Positions 9,821-19,173 of a stretch of DNA of 64,000 bases are shown here, one piece after another. The notes beneath the pieces were generated by a model. It worked only from the letters and a program-made list of their open reading frames with translations, had not been told where the DNA came from and did not search any database. Source of the DNA: Pseudocercospora fijiensis CIRAD86 (Eukaryota; Ascomycota; Dothideomycetes; Mycosphaerellales; Mycosphaerellaceae); assembly GCF_000340215.1 (NCBI RefSeq), contig NW_006921532.1, forward strand, positions 4,229,126 through 4,293,125. Direction: 5' to 3'. The position numbers were made by a program, and so were the translations under genes. The first letter of the stretch is position 1. The number at the start of each line of letters is the position of its first letter.

Positions 9821-11836
9821 TCATGCATTTCCGTTGGCGCCTGAAAGCTTGTAGAAAGGTCTTGGGACATTATCGTAATATGGGACCACAATCCACTGCG
9901 ATGGTCGTCAGTAGAGTTCTTTGCACGTAGGTTCGAGCAACTCACGTTAGGATCATCCGTCATGCCGACCATTGAGAGAGTCGCTGGCGTCGTGGGCTTG
10001 ACGCTCACAATCATGTTCGCAAGCGAAGGTCCCGCTTTCGTTAATTTCGAGATGGCCGGACCTATTTCTTCAGGCTGCGTGATCCTGACGCCAGCGCAAT
10101 TGAATCCTTGGGCGACTACCTCATACGCGCAAGCCTTGCTAAGCGCCGTTGCAGGTCTCGCCTTGGTTTGCTTCTCATAAAGTAGATCTTGTCCATTCAC
10201 AGACATACCCCAGGCAAAATTATTCGTGACCAGAGTGAGCACATTGAGGTTGAATCGCGCGATAGTATCAAGTTCTTGGATGTGGAAGCCGGCGGATCCG
10301 TCGCCATGAATGTTCACGACCAGACGACTAGGATCTGCCACGGCAGCGCCGATACTGTACCCCCATCCATTGCCTAAGAAGCCCAAGTACCCCGTTGCAA
10401 CAATAGCAACATGCGGCTTTGCCAGCTCTAAGGTCATGGCTGCCCACTGTCCAGCTTCACCTCCATCGACTATGATTATTGAGTCCGGTGGAAGGGCCTT
10501 CATGACTTCGACCATAGCATGATAAGGGTGTAACTGTCCGTCGGGCATGACTTTTCCGTCCTTAGCGTACGGAAGAGCCGTGTTGTTCAGACCGTGGCAT
10601 TTCTTGATCCAAGCATCGTTGCGGCCAAAACCAGCATTTCCGGCTTTCGATACCACGGCTTCGCAAAAGAGACCAGCGTCTGAGACAATACCAATATCGA
10701 TCGCGTGTGATTTTCCAATCTCGCCTCCATCTAGGTCTACTTGCGCAATTGTCGCGTCATTGGGTATGATTGCTCCGCCACGACCTCCAAGAAGGAATCC
10801 AGTACGAGCAGCTAACAACAGGACGAAGTCCGGATGTTCCTTGCCCGCAAAAGCTGCCAGTGCAGATGCTGGCCCAGCACGCAATTCGTGATCCGCTGGG
10901 ATCGGTGTCGAGAACTTGCTCGAGTAGAAGACCGGAGTGTTTGTGGACTCGGCGAATTGCTTGAGAACCTTGTCTGTTCCTCTTGCACCAGTGCCTGTTA
11001 TGATGACGGGTCTTTTTGCTGTCTTCCAAGCATTCAGCAATCGATCCACTGCTGCTGGATCAGGTGCAGGCAGAGACGCAGGAGGAACGTCCACTGCGCC
11101 AAATGCTACACGCTCAAGCTGTGGAGGTGAGAAGAGGACGTCGATCGGGAAGTCGATCAGCACGGGGCCCTTGATACCCGTATTTGCACTTCGGAAGGCG
11201 TAGGCCACTATACGCGGGATCTCTTCAACGTTTGTGACACGATGAGCCTGTTCAGGAGGTGATCAGCTGTGATGAGCACCGTGTCAGGTGCTACACTGCT
11301 CACAAATTTGGTAATCGGCTTTGCGACAATCACTTGGTCATGAAAGCCTTGTAGCGCGTTCGTTTCTGCATCTTGTAATGGCGGGCTTGAAGTGATGCAA
11401 AAGACGGGAGATCGATCAGCGAAAGCTGTAGCAAGACCTGGAAGTCCGTTCGAGAAGCTAACGATTTCCTTCAGCATTCAGTGGCATGGTGATGAGTTGT
11501 TCACCAACCCGCTATTTGCAGTAACAAAACACACGCCAACCTTGCCTGAAATCTTTGCATAGCCTTCCGCAGCCTGAACTGCAGTGGTCTCATGTCTAGT
11601 GTCGATTAGGCGGATGCCGCAATCGTGAGCTCCCAGTAAGAATGCATCCAAGTGACCTCCGTGAAGACCAAAGGCAACTATGGTCAAGGATCTAATCGTG
11701 AGTAAAATGTTTCAACAACAACGAAACACGCTGGAGTCCTCTCACCATCAGTTCCGAGATTTTGAAGAGCCTGTGCGAGAAGATCTCCGCCTAAGATCTC
11801 TCTGTTAGGAGGATTTTGTAGCTTGAAAGGCGCCAT
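9821..11836 (-). CDS. Thiamine-diphosphate-dependent enzyme (acetolactate synthase/benzaldehyde lyase-like)
   Basis: Five exons, in coding order: 11836-11746, 11677-11509, 11457-11304, 11247-9946, 9895-9821; 596 aa, the usual length for the family. The N-terminal PYR domain has GLHGGHLDAF and the catalytic Glu in RHETTAVQAAEGYAK. The central domain (about residues 190-330) has the RPVIITGTGARG stretch. The C-terminal PP domain has the ThDP/Mg motif GDGSAGFHIQELDT...NN. The last exon encodes WIVVPYYDNVPRPFYKL, typical of fungal members, which confirms the final splice. One donor is GTTGGT, weak but required by frame. Such enzymes make or cleave C-C bonds next to carbonyls; the substrate is not predictable. 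No PTS1-like tail is visible. It begins 180 bp from a transposon end. Confidence 0.88.
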
Positions 11837-12015
11837 GATTTGACTATGGGGCGAGCGAGACCGCGAAATATTGATCTGATGAATCCGAGGAATACATGTA
11901 GTCGCGTAAAGCTTCGTGTAGTTGTTGATATGACATTCAGAGGCCCGAGGGTGATCTCCCCGCAGCGGGGTCAGTTTCCAATCGCCAATGGAGGTGGCGC
12001 TGGGCCCTTGATGAT

Positions 12016-12130
12016 CAGGCCCCGTATACTTGTGTAGTTTGTCGGGTTATCTAAGGCAGGTTATCGCCTATAACCTACAACCTATAGGTTATTGTTAGCC
12101 GTTTACTTCGCTTTCTATACCATTAACTAG
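12016..12130. repeat. Left TIR and subterminal repeats of the Harbinger-like element
   Basis: The TIR at 12016-12039 is followed by several copies of a motif near TAGGTTAT/ATAACCTA in both orientations (for example GCCTATAACCTACAACC at about 12066-12082). The same motif recurs inside the right end, as expected for transposase-binding subterminal repeats. Confidence 0.7.
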
Positions 12131-12399
12131 ATTGTAGGTTATCGTATTATAGGTAATCGGAATTGCTTATTCTAGCAGTTATATACGAATAACCTACCTA
12201 CCTCCTCGTAAGGAGCTTTTAGCCCCTAAATAGCCGCTGCGGAAATATCCATCTCTTAGCCTTATAGATCTCTCATTATACTATATTTTATTTTCCCTTA
12301 CTATTACTATACTATAATAGAAGCCGCTCGAGTCGCCGTAGTCGTTATTGTTCTTACTAGTATATCTCTTACTACCGTTCTGCCCTTCTTCCGACCTAC

Positions 12400-13640
12400 G
12401 ACTTAGAGGCGCTAGTACCGACCTTCTAGCAAAGTCGAGACTTTAATAGAGCGCGATAAAGGCAGGAAGGAGACGTATAAGTGTCTATATAGACCGGAAG
12501 ACGTATACTATAGTACGACGCGCCTTAGACAGCCGGTACTACGGTCGCTAATCGAAGAGCTAGAAGAGAGCGGCGATTTAGATAAGTACGGCGCTATCAA
12601 GGTAGATATCGATAAACAGGTAGTAATATTCTTAGACTTCGTAGCCTATAACCTATCGGTGCGGCAGCTACGCAATTAGTATTAGCACTCGTTTAATATC
12701 TTTTATTTAATTATCGAGAAGGTTAGCAAAGCGCTCTATCGGATGGCCGATAAGTATATAAAGTTACCTAATAAGGACGAGGTCTACGAGAAGCTAAAGG
12801 AAGATAAGTTCAAATACTTTAGAGGTGCGATAGGCGCGCTTAACGGTACCTATATCTACGCTCAAATACTATACTAAGAATAGAGCGCGTAGCGCTATAG
12901 GAAGAACTTTATCGCGTAGAATGTAATAGCGGCGTGTAACTTTGATTGCAGGTTCTAGTATACTTTAGTCGGTTACAAAGGCTCTACGAATAATAGTACG
13001 GTCCTTAGACGCGCCTTTAAGAGTAGATTCTCGGTGCTAGAAGATCGATATTATCTAGCGGATAGTAGATACTCGTCGCTCGACAAGCGCCTTCTCGTTC
13101 TATACTAGGCGATACGATATTACCTACGAGAATAGTATACCGTATAGCGAAGGCCTAAGACGAAGGAGGAGTTGTTTAATCTACGCTACGCGCAGCTTCG
13201 CAACTATATTAAGAGGATCTTCGGCATTATTAAGAAGCGCTTCGCTATCGTTGCGTAAGGTCCTTACTAAGGATACGAGCTTATCGACTAAAAGCGCATT
13301 ATTATAGCCTGCTTTGTCCTTTACAACTTTATCCTTAGCTATAGCGCTTAACCTCTTAAATCCGAGCTATAGCTTACCGTTAATAAGAGTAGTATAATAG
13401 GTAATCGAGACAAGGCGAGCAACGCTATCTAAGGCGCTATTAAGGATAAAGATATAGTTAGGTTTCGTAATAAATTGGCGGAAGATATATAGCAAGACTA
13501 TCTCGAGTATCTAGAGCAGGAGAGGCTCTATATACGTAGAGCGCAGTAGTAGCGGAGGTCGCGGTATACGCGGAGGTATTTAGTTAGGAATAGAAGCGCG
13601 ATTTTAGTAGGGATTCGAGTGTTTCTTCCCTTGTTTAGCT
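12400..13640 (+). pseudogene. RIP-inactivated Harbinger (DDE_Tnp_4-like) transposase
   Basis: One frame from about 12.4 to 13.6 kb reads as a Harbinger transposase apart from TAG/TAA codons. Visible family blocks are FRGAIGALNGTYIYA (12822-12866), YYLADSRY (13049-13072) and IKRIFGIIKKRF (13208-13243). These correspond to the GxIxALDGT, ADxGY and ERxFGxLKxRF blocks of the family. The first catalytic Asp codon has become Asn (AAC at 12842-12844) and the last catalytic Glu codon has become Lys (AAG at 13211-13213), both G to A changes. The middle Asp (13061-13063) is kept. All three sites are in the same frame, so no net frameshift separates them. The start is not defined. Confidence 0.82.
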
Positions 13641-14049
13641 ATTAGTAGTATACTACAATCTCTCTCGTATTAGTCTCGAAATCCTAGATAGGCAGTCGTA
13701 TATGCGATTAACGTTACGACTATGCGGTCTTAGCGGGGTATATAGGAGGTAAAGAGTTCGAGAATTGCGTTTATATAAAGGCTAGTTACGTGCAATTTAT
13801 TAATACACTATCGAATGCTAATGAAGTCTAATTAATCCAAATACCGTAGTTATTAATATATAATATCTTTCCTCCTCGTACGCTAAAGTCGATAAATTAG
13901 ACTCGGTCTCGGAAGAAGCTAAATTCGACCTTAGTTATTCTAACTAAATCCATTCTTCTAATAACAACAACCTATCTCTAGCTCTATAGATAGCCTCTAT
14001 TCGGTATAGGACTATATAGCGACGGTTAGCTATAATTAGGTATATCTAG

Positions 14050-15130
14050 ATACTATCCTTGCAGTTTAGGAGCGCTGCTAACCTCCTAATAAAGCTCCTA
14101 GAAGAACGCCTCGAAATCGGCCTGCCTCTCCGGCCTTACTATCGATACGGCGATATTAGTACGATAATTGACCTTTCTAACCTCCTTTGCTATCGCATTC
14201 TTTAGCGCAAATAGCTACTCTTTTAAGACCTCCGGATTAAACAACCGCTTACAAACAATCTCTAATAGGTTCTTTACTCGCAGTAGCGGCGTAGAAGCCC
14301 TAGCTTCGGAGATAGATATAAAGTTGGCGAGTATCTCTTATAGCGGCTTAAAGGTAGAGATAGCGGCCTTCTTATTAGCCTCTTACTTAGCAGTCTGTTT
14401 CCGATAGATACGCTTGCCTTTAGCCTTTACCTTCTGCATCTTTTACTTATTAAGCTTCTGTTTCTTCGCTACAGTCTTACACTAACGTTCAAACTTACTA
14501 AGTTTATCTAGGTCCTTAGACTTAGTCGCTCCGCCGCTGTCCTCGCTAGACTCCTTATTAGGCTCTTTATCCGACTTATCTACGGCCTTATCGCTAGGCT
14601 TATCTTCCGCTAACGTCTTCGCTGTTTCCGCTCTATCTCCTATTGCTATATTACTTCCGATAAGTGTCTCTAACTCTTCCTTCTACGCCGGTAGGCGCTC
14701 GAGAAATATAGCGCACTCCGGATAAGCCTTATTATAAGCATCTTCTACCTCTTCTATCGACCGAGGTAGCTCGCTATTCTAGCCGCTAATATAGGTTAAA
14801 TAGATAACCTACAACCGCTACTCCTTCTTTATCTATATCTACTTATTCTTTAACGACTCGTCCTTAAACTAGAGCTAGAATTTCTCGCTTATTTAGATAG
14901 TAATAGGCCGCAGGTCCTTTAACCGGAAGTTCTTGCTATCGGTCTGTTTAGCGCGCAACTTAATTAACTCGTCGAGGAAGAATTTAAGGTACTCGTTAGT
15001 ATACTTCTATAGTAATAGATACTGCGTAGTCGCGTCCGCCTTAGGCTTCTTCCGCCGCTATCGCTTCCGCTTTATAGTACTACTATTGCCTGCGTCTACG
15101 GCACGCTTTAGAGCTATAGTAGTAGTAATA
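14050..15130 (-). pseudogene. RIP-inactivated Myb/SANT-trihelix-like accessory protein of the Harbinger element
   Basis: On the minus strand, opposite the transposase, a Lys-rich protein can be read through scattered TAG/TAA codons. An N-terminal part (about 14.75-15.05 kb) has the pattern ITI-ISEKF....FKDESLKNK.IQIKKE..L, resembling the trihelix Myb_DNA-bind_3 fold used by fungal elements of this class. The C-terminal part (about 14.1-14.45 kb) reads NLLEIVCKRLFNPEVLKE and is unfamiliar to me. Such proteins help the transposase bind DNA and enter the nucleus. Boundaries are approximate. Confidence 0.6.
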
Positions 15131-15224
15131 GACAAGAGATAGTATAAATAAGGGTAGTTAATTAGTAAAGAGCCGGAATAGCACTTAGATTAGAAGACGC
15201 GGCGTACCTTTACTACTAAGAGAG

Positions 15225-15359
15225 GCTAATTGCGATAACCTACAACCTTATTTAACTACAAGAGCCGTTCACTTAATAACCGGTTATCTACAGGTTATTA
15301 AACACAGGTTATAACTCAATAACCTACAATCTACAAACTGCGCAAGTATACGGGGCCTG
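15225..15359. repeat. Right TIR and subterminal repeats of the Harbinger-like element
   Basis: Contains repeated ATAACCTACAA and GGTTAT motifs (about 15235-15333) and ends with the inverse complement of the left TIR at 15336-15359. Confidence 0.7.
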
Positions 15360-15594
15360 ACGATTTGGGATCCGCCCCAGACCCATATAGTCAGTCGTTG
15401 ATGTTCAAGACTGTCAGAGTCGTCTGACTGTATGGCATAAGCGACTCGCAAACCGGATTGCAGGAGCGACATAACCCGTCACCTGAAGGAGACATTGACC
15501 ACAAAAATTAATGTCTTGGCGGATTTCGAAGCTCAATGCCCCGAGTTGCTGCGATCGCAATGCGCTCACTCATTCTCTCGCGCGATTACATCTT

Positions 15595-16681
15595 TCAATC
15601 GAACATCTGCCGCACGTTCAAATTCACTCGCTTGGTCTTCATCCAGCCACGCCATTGTTCGTACTTGGCATCATCATTGAGCTCAGCGGGCCAGTCCTCC
15701 AACCATTCTGGGCAGGAGCCTTCAACTACTTTCGGAACGCCGTGCCAGGCATATCTGCTCGCCTCCTTCATAAGCACCGCGTCCCCCGAGCGTAAGCGTA
15801 TGCAACATAATTTGGTATTGATGGGATCTTCAGAATCCAGTCCCACAATGAAGACCGCATCACATCCCATCGATATGCTGACCAGAGGTTGATTACATTC
15901 CTCGCTGACATCCCGGTGTAGGCTCAGCGTATCGCCAGGCGAGTAGATGTTGAGGATGGCGGCCTCTGCTTTCATTGGAAAAAGGTCTTCTACCAACTTC
16001 TTGGTATCTGACGGGAAATCGGGAGGAGTTTGATCGGGATAGGTCTTATTCGTCCAGTCATATTGGCCACCCAGAGTTGCCCAACGAAGCTTTCGGGTTA
16101 GGAATTGCTTTGTCGAGAATGTCTTGTGCACGTTTGGATGCTTGGGTTGAAAGGTTATATTCGTTGCAGAGGTTTCGAAGAATGAGCTCGTATTGCCGTG
16201 GTCGTCCAAAGGTGGGTATAAGACATGGTGAAAGAGATGAACATTAGTTTGATGCTGGGAGTTGGACACATCTCTGTGCAATGATTTATCAAGCAGGCTG
16301 CGCTGCACGTCGGGAGGCAGCAGCGAGGGATATATCAACAGACCTACCTTTCTCAGAGCTGGACGTAAGCGAGCTGGAAGTAGTGGCATGGCATGCGATC
16401 TTACCGGGGATGTCTTGAACTTCGTACACCTTGCTGAGGTCAGGTGCCGACACTACGGCATCGCTACGCCCCAGAAAGTCGGAGAAGACGGTACGCAGGC
16501 CATTGGGGAGCTGCAGGTGTTGTTGAAGCAGTCGTCCGGATTCGACTGCGGGGTGCATATCGCGAGTGTCCAAGAGACCCGTGTCGCCGTCCAGATCAGC
16601 AGCCTTTAGCTTCTGGTACTGCTTGTAGACGTCACGCAGCTTTGTCGGTGGTCTGGCATGAGCATCGTGCGGGGCAGACAT
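15595..16681 (-). CDS. AlkB-like 2-oxoglutarate/Fe(II) dioxygenase (ALKBH1 type)
   Basis: Two exons, 16681-16405 and 16343-15595, joined by a 61-bp intron (GTAAGA...GGTAG) to give 341 aa; the join yields VQDIPGLLIYPSLL. The C-terminal half is an AlkB fold: an LHRDVSE block with the Fe-binding His and Asp, YAWHGVPKV with the second His, and RVNLNVRQM with the 2OG-binding Arg. The nucleotide-recognition region is WATLGGQYDWTNKTYP. ALKBH1-type enzymes demethylate nucleic acid bases, mainly in tRNA or mitochondrial RNA in animals; the fungal substrate is not fixed by sequence. The ATG at 16681 was chosen over an upstream GTG-initiated extension. Divergent from the gene at 16978. Confidence 0.9.
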
Positions 16682-16977
16682 ACTTATTGCGGGCCCACGG
16701 TTGATGGTTGATGTTGTGAGGCAAGTCCTGCGCGCGAGCACGCTCACGCCTCACGGGAAAATCGGTCGCGCTCGCTTGGCGTGGCGTGGCGTGGCTTGGC
16801 GTGGCGTGGCTTGGCGTGGCGTGGCGCGTCTCCGTCATCGAGACGCGTCTCAGCGGAGGCGAACGTGCACAGCCAGTATCGACCGCATCGACCGCATCGA
16901 CCGCAACGACCGCAACGACCGCATCGACCGCATCGACACTGTCGGCCTCCGCTCACTTTCCGACACACGATGCAAGC
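16682..16977. promoter_or_regulatory. Repeat-rich bidirectional promoter
   Basis: 296 bp between two divergent ATGs. It contains a 5-bp tandem repeat KTGGC, ten units (16776-16825), and a 9-bp tandem repeat (ATCGACCGC with AACGACCGC variants) at 16878-16937. A frame runs through these into the downstream gene, but it has no ATG there and encodes only the repeats. Confidence 0.7.
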
Positions 16978-18999
16978 ATGTCAGGCACTGTCCACCGCCG
17001 CTTGCCGCCCGCACCGGTCCAGACAGAATTTCCCGCCAGAAGACGCTCTGCTCGCCAGCGAAAGTCGGCGCCTCCCTTCCTCGCCAGACAACAGTCCACC
17101 TTGACACAGCTGGACTTCATTGCGACGTCTTCGTCGCCATACAACCCCACACGAGGCCGAAGCATCTTCTCCATTCCTACCGACAGCGCTGATGATGATC
17201 CTGACTTCGACGAGCCGCAGCCCAAGAAGAAGCAGAAGACGACGGCACAGGCTTCAGGCAAGAGGTCGCAGCAGAAGCGCGCCAAGAATGCCATGCGAGA
17301 GCATGATCAATCCACGATGACACAGTGTTGGAAACTGCTTGACTACGCGAGGGATAGCGATGAGAGCGATGGCGATGGCGATGACGATGAAGATGTGGAT
17401 CTAGTGGCCGCTATGCTTCATCCTCCTAGTCCCGACCACAAATCGAGTGAGCGAGCTTTGCGTGCAGGACCGGCTTCTGACACTCTTGACCAAGCAGCAC
17501 TGCTGTCCGGCAAGATAGGCGACGGGGCATCTGATTCGGAGAGCCAGATGACCAGTTCTCCTCCGCCGAGACTTTACAACCATCCAGCGCTCACCGCATC
17601 TTCCGATCACGGCAGCGATACAACGAGACCGACGACTGCCGGGTCAGATCAACATCCACAAACGCCGCGAAAAGGTTTGCCAGTCGTTATTCCTTCATCG
17701 CAGACACCATCGAGCATCACACTTTCTGTGCATGAGCGGCCGCAAGATCGAGGAGTCTATCAACGTTCGCCACTGAAAGATCGAAGCACCAATGTATCGC
17801 CTTTGAAATGCCCTGCGGGTTCTAGTCCTAGCAGCAAGGCTCCAGACAAGTCCGCGCCGATACAGCCCCAGAATGAAGCGAATCTTGCTATTGAAAAAGG
17901 GTCTATGCAGCCGCTTTGGATCTCCAGGGTCGCGTGTACGCCGAAAAAAGAGACGAAGCATCTTGAGCGCACTGCGACTATTCAGGACTCTGAAGAAGGC
18001 GATATGGACTTTAATTCTCCCGGAAAAGCTGTTCGAGTCACTGCAAGAGCGACGATTGTTCAGGAATCTCAGCTTGAGAGTGATATGATCGAGCTGGATG
18101 CTACGACTGACGATGAAGATTACGACCAACATGACATCAATGACTTAAAGAGTGAAGATAATGACGAAATGCCTGAACATACTTATTACTCCTTGATGCA
18201 ACAGAGCACTTTCAATCCGGTCGATGCAGCGCTTGATCGTGATGCGAACAGATTTGGAATTACAGCTACGCAGCTGTCGACCCAGGTACAGGCGAAGACG
18301 CAGAAAGTTCAATCTCATTCAAAAGGAGATGGAATCGTAGAAGACTTTAAAGAACCGGACGAGGACGAGACATCAGAGAAAGCAGCAGCAACAGGTGCTG
18401 GTTTGAAAAAGCTGGAGATCGAAAAGGTCAATATCGTGGTTCGAAAACATCGAGAGCCTTCTCCCGAACTTGGTGAAAGTCGTCCCAGATCCATCAAAGT
18501 CGAAAAGAACGTCCATGAAGATGCCGAGGTGGTACCCTCAAGTCAACCCCAGGAAAAGAAGCAGCTATTTCCTGAAACAAAACCCACTCCCTCCAGATTA
18601 ACCCATGATAGGCTTGGAGACTGGACCGAAGCCGCCAATACAAACGCAGGTTTGACGCAAGCTGCTTCTGGCAGTGGCGACATCGCTCCAGTCAAGATCA
18701 TGGCTCCTCCAGCAGGTCGTGGTCAGACACAAAGCCATCCATCGCAGGTCAGCACCGTTGTACCATCGCAACAGAGTGGACCAAATTCTGTGGACAGCCT
18801 TCCTCACATGCCGCCTCGGACGACAGTGCCGCCTCCAACGGAGACGATACCTAGCTCGCCAATCCCGCTACCGCCATGGGCTGATGATGATAATGGCGTA
18901 CGGATGAACACTGAAACACAGTTGACAGACTTCAGCCTTCCTCGCCCTCCTTCGCTGATGTGTTCTTCCTCACGACAGATGTCAAGCTCTTCGGAGTGA
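16978..18999 (+). CDS. Large disordered acidic/basic protein, probably nuclear
   Basis: 673 aa, single exon, from the ATG at 16978 (MSGTVHRRLPP). No enzymatic domain is visible. A basic N-terminal region (RRRSARQRK) is followed by STLTQLDFI, an acidic patch, the bipartite-NLS-like PKKKQKTTAQASGKRSQQKRAK at about 79-100, then TMTQCWKLLDYARDSDESDGDGDDDED. Many SP/TP and SQ/TQ sites follow, with acidic segments, and the tail is Pro-rich (SSPIPLPPWADDD). TLTQ-type boxes followed by an aromatic residue are common in poorly characterised fungal nuclear proteins. A role in chromatin or DNA repair scaffolding is conceivable, but nothing in the sequence proves it. Confidence 0.75.
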   Translation: MSGTVHRRLPPAPVQTEFPARRRSARQRKSAPPFLARQQSTLTQLDFIATSSSPYNPTRGRSIFSIPTDSADDDPDFDEPQPKKKQKTTAQASGKRSQQKRAKNAMREHDQSTMTQCWKLLDYARDSDESDGDGDDDEDVDLVAAMLHPPSPDHKSSERALRAGPASDTLDQAALLSGKIGDGASDSESQMTSSPPPRLYNHPALTASSDHGSDTTRPTTAGSDQHPQTPRKGLPVVIPSSQTPSSITLSVHERPQDRGVYQRSPLKDRSTNVSPLKCPAGSSPSSKAPDKSAPIQPQNEANLAIEKGSMQPLWISRVACTPKKETKHLERTATIQDSEEGDMDFNSPGKAVRVTARATIVQESQLESDMIELDATTDDEDYDQHDINDLKSEDNDEMPEHTYYSLMQQSTFNPVDAALDRDANRFGITATQLSTQVQAKTQKVQSHSKGDGIVEDFKEPDEDETSEKAAATGAGLKKLEIEKVNIVVRKHREPSPELGESRPRSIKVEKNVHEDAEVVPSSQPQEKKQLFPETKPTPSRLTHDRLGDWTEAANTNAGLTQAASGSGDIAPVKIMAPPAGRGQTQSHPSQVSTVVPSQQSGPNSVDSLPHMPPRTTVPPPTETIPSSPIPLPPWADDDNGVRMNTETQLTDFSLPRPPSLMCSSSRQMSSSSE

Positions 19000-19173
19000 A
19001 AAGTCAAATCCTTTTATCTGCTCGACTTTGCATATAACGACTTTATCACGCCCCGTTTAGCTTTAACAAATGCTCACCAAAAAGATACAACGATCAGAGT
19101 TGGATGGCTACGGCTACCCTTGAACGCTCCAAGTACCAATACCGTTTCAACCCTCTACCCCGTCGTGTTGCAG

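Larger units (their letters stand above)
12016..15359. mobile_element. RIP-degraded PIF/Harbinger-type DNA transposon, 3.34 kb
   Basis: The left end (12016, CAGGCCCCGTATACTTG) and the inverse complement of the right end (15359) match for about 24 bp with few C/T differences, giving terminal inverted repeats. Between them lie a plus-strand transposase relic and a minus-strand Myb/trihelix-like relic, the standard two-ORF layout of PIF/Harbinger. Base use is strikingly unlike the flanks: TpA-rich, CpA/TpG-poor, CpG retained, with former Gln and Trp codons now TAG/TAA. That is the footprint of repeat-induced point mutation. The 3-bp target duplication expected for the superfamily is not clean: TGA against CGA if the TIR starts with T at 12015. 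Confidence 0.88.

Noticed and set aside
16786..16977. N-terminal extension of the disordered nuclear protein
   Set aside because: Starts at GTG and encodes only promoter tandem repeats; the first ATG is 16978.
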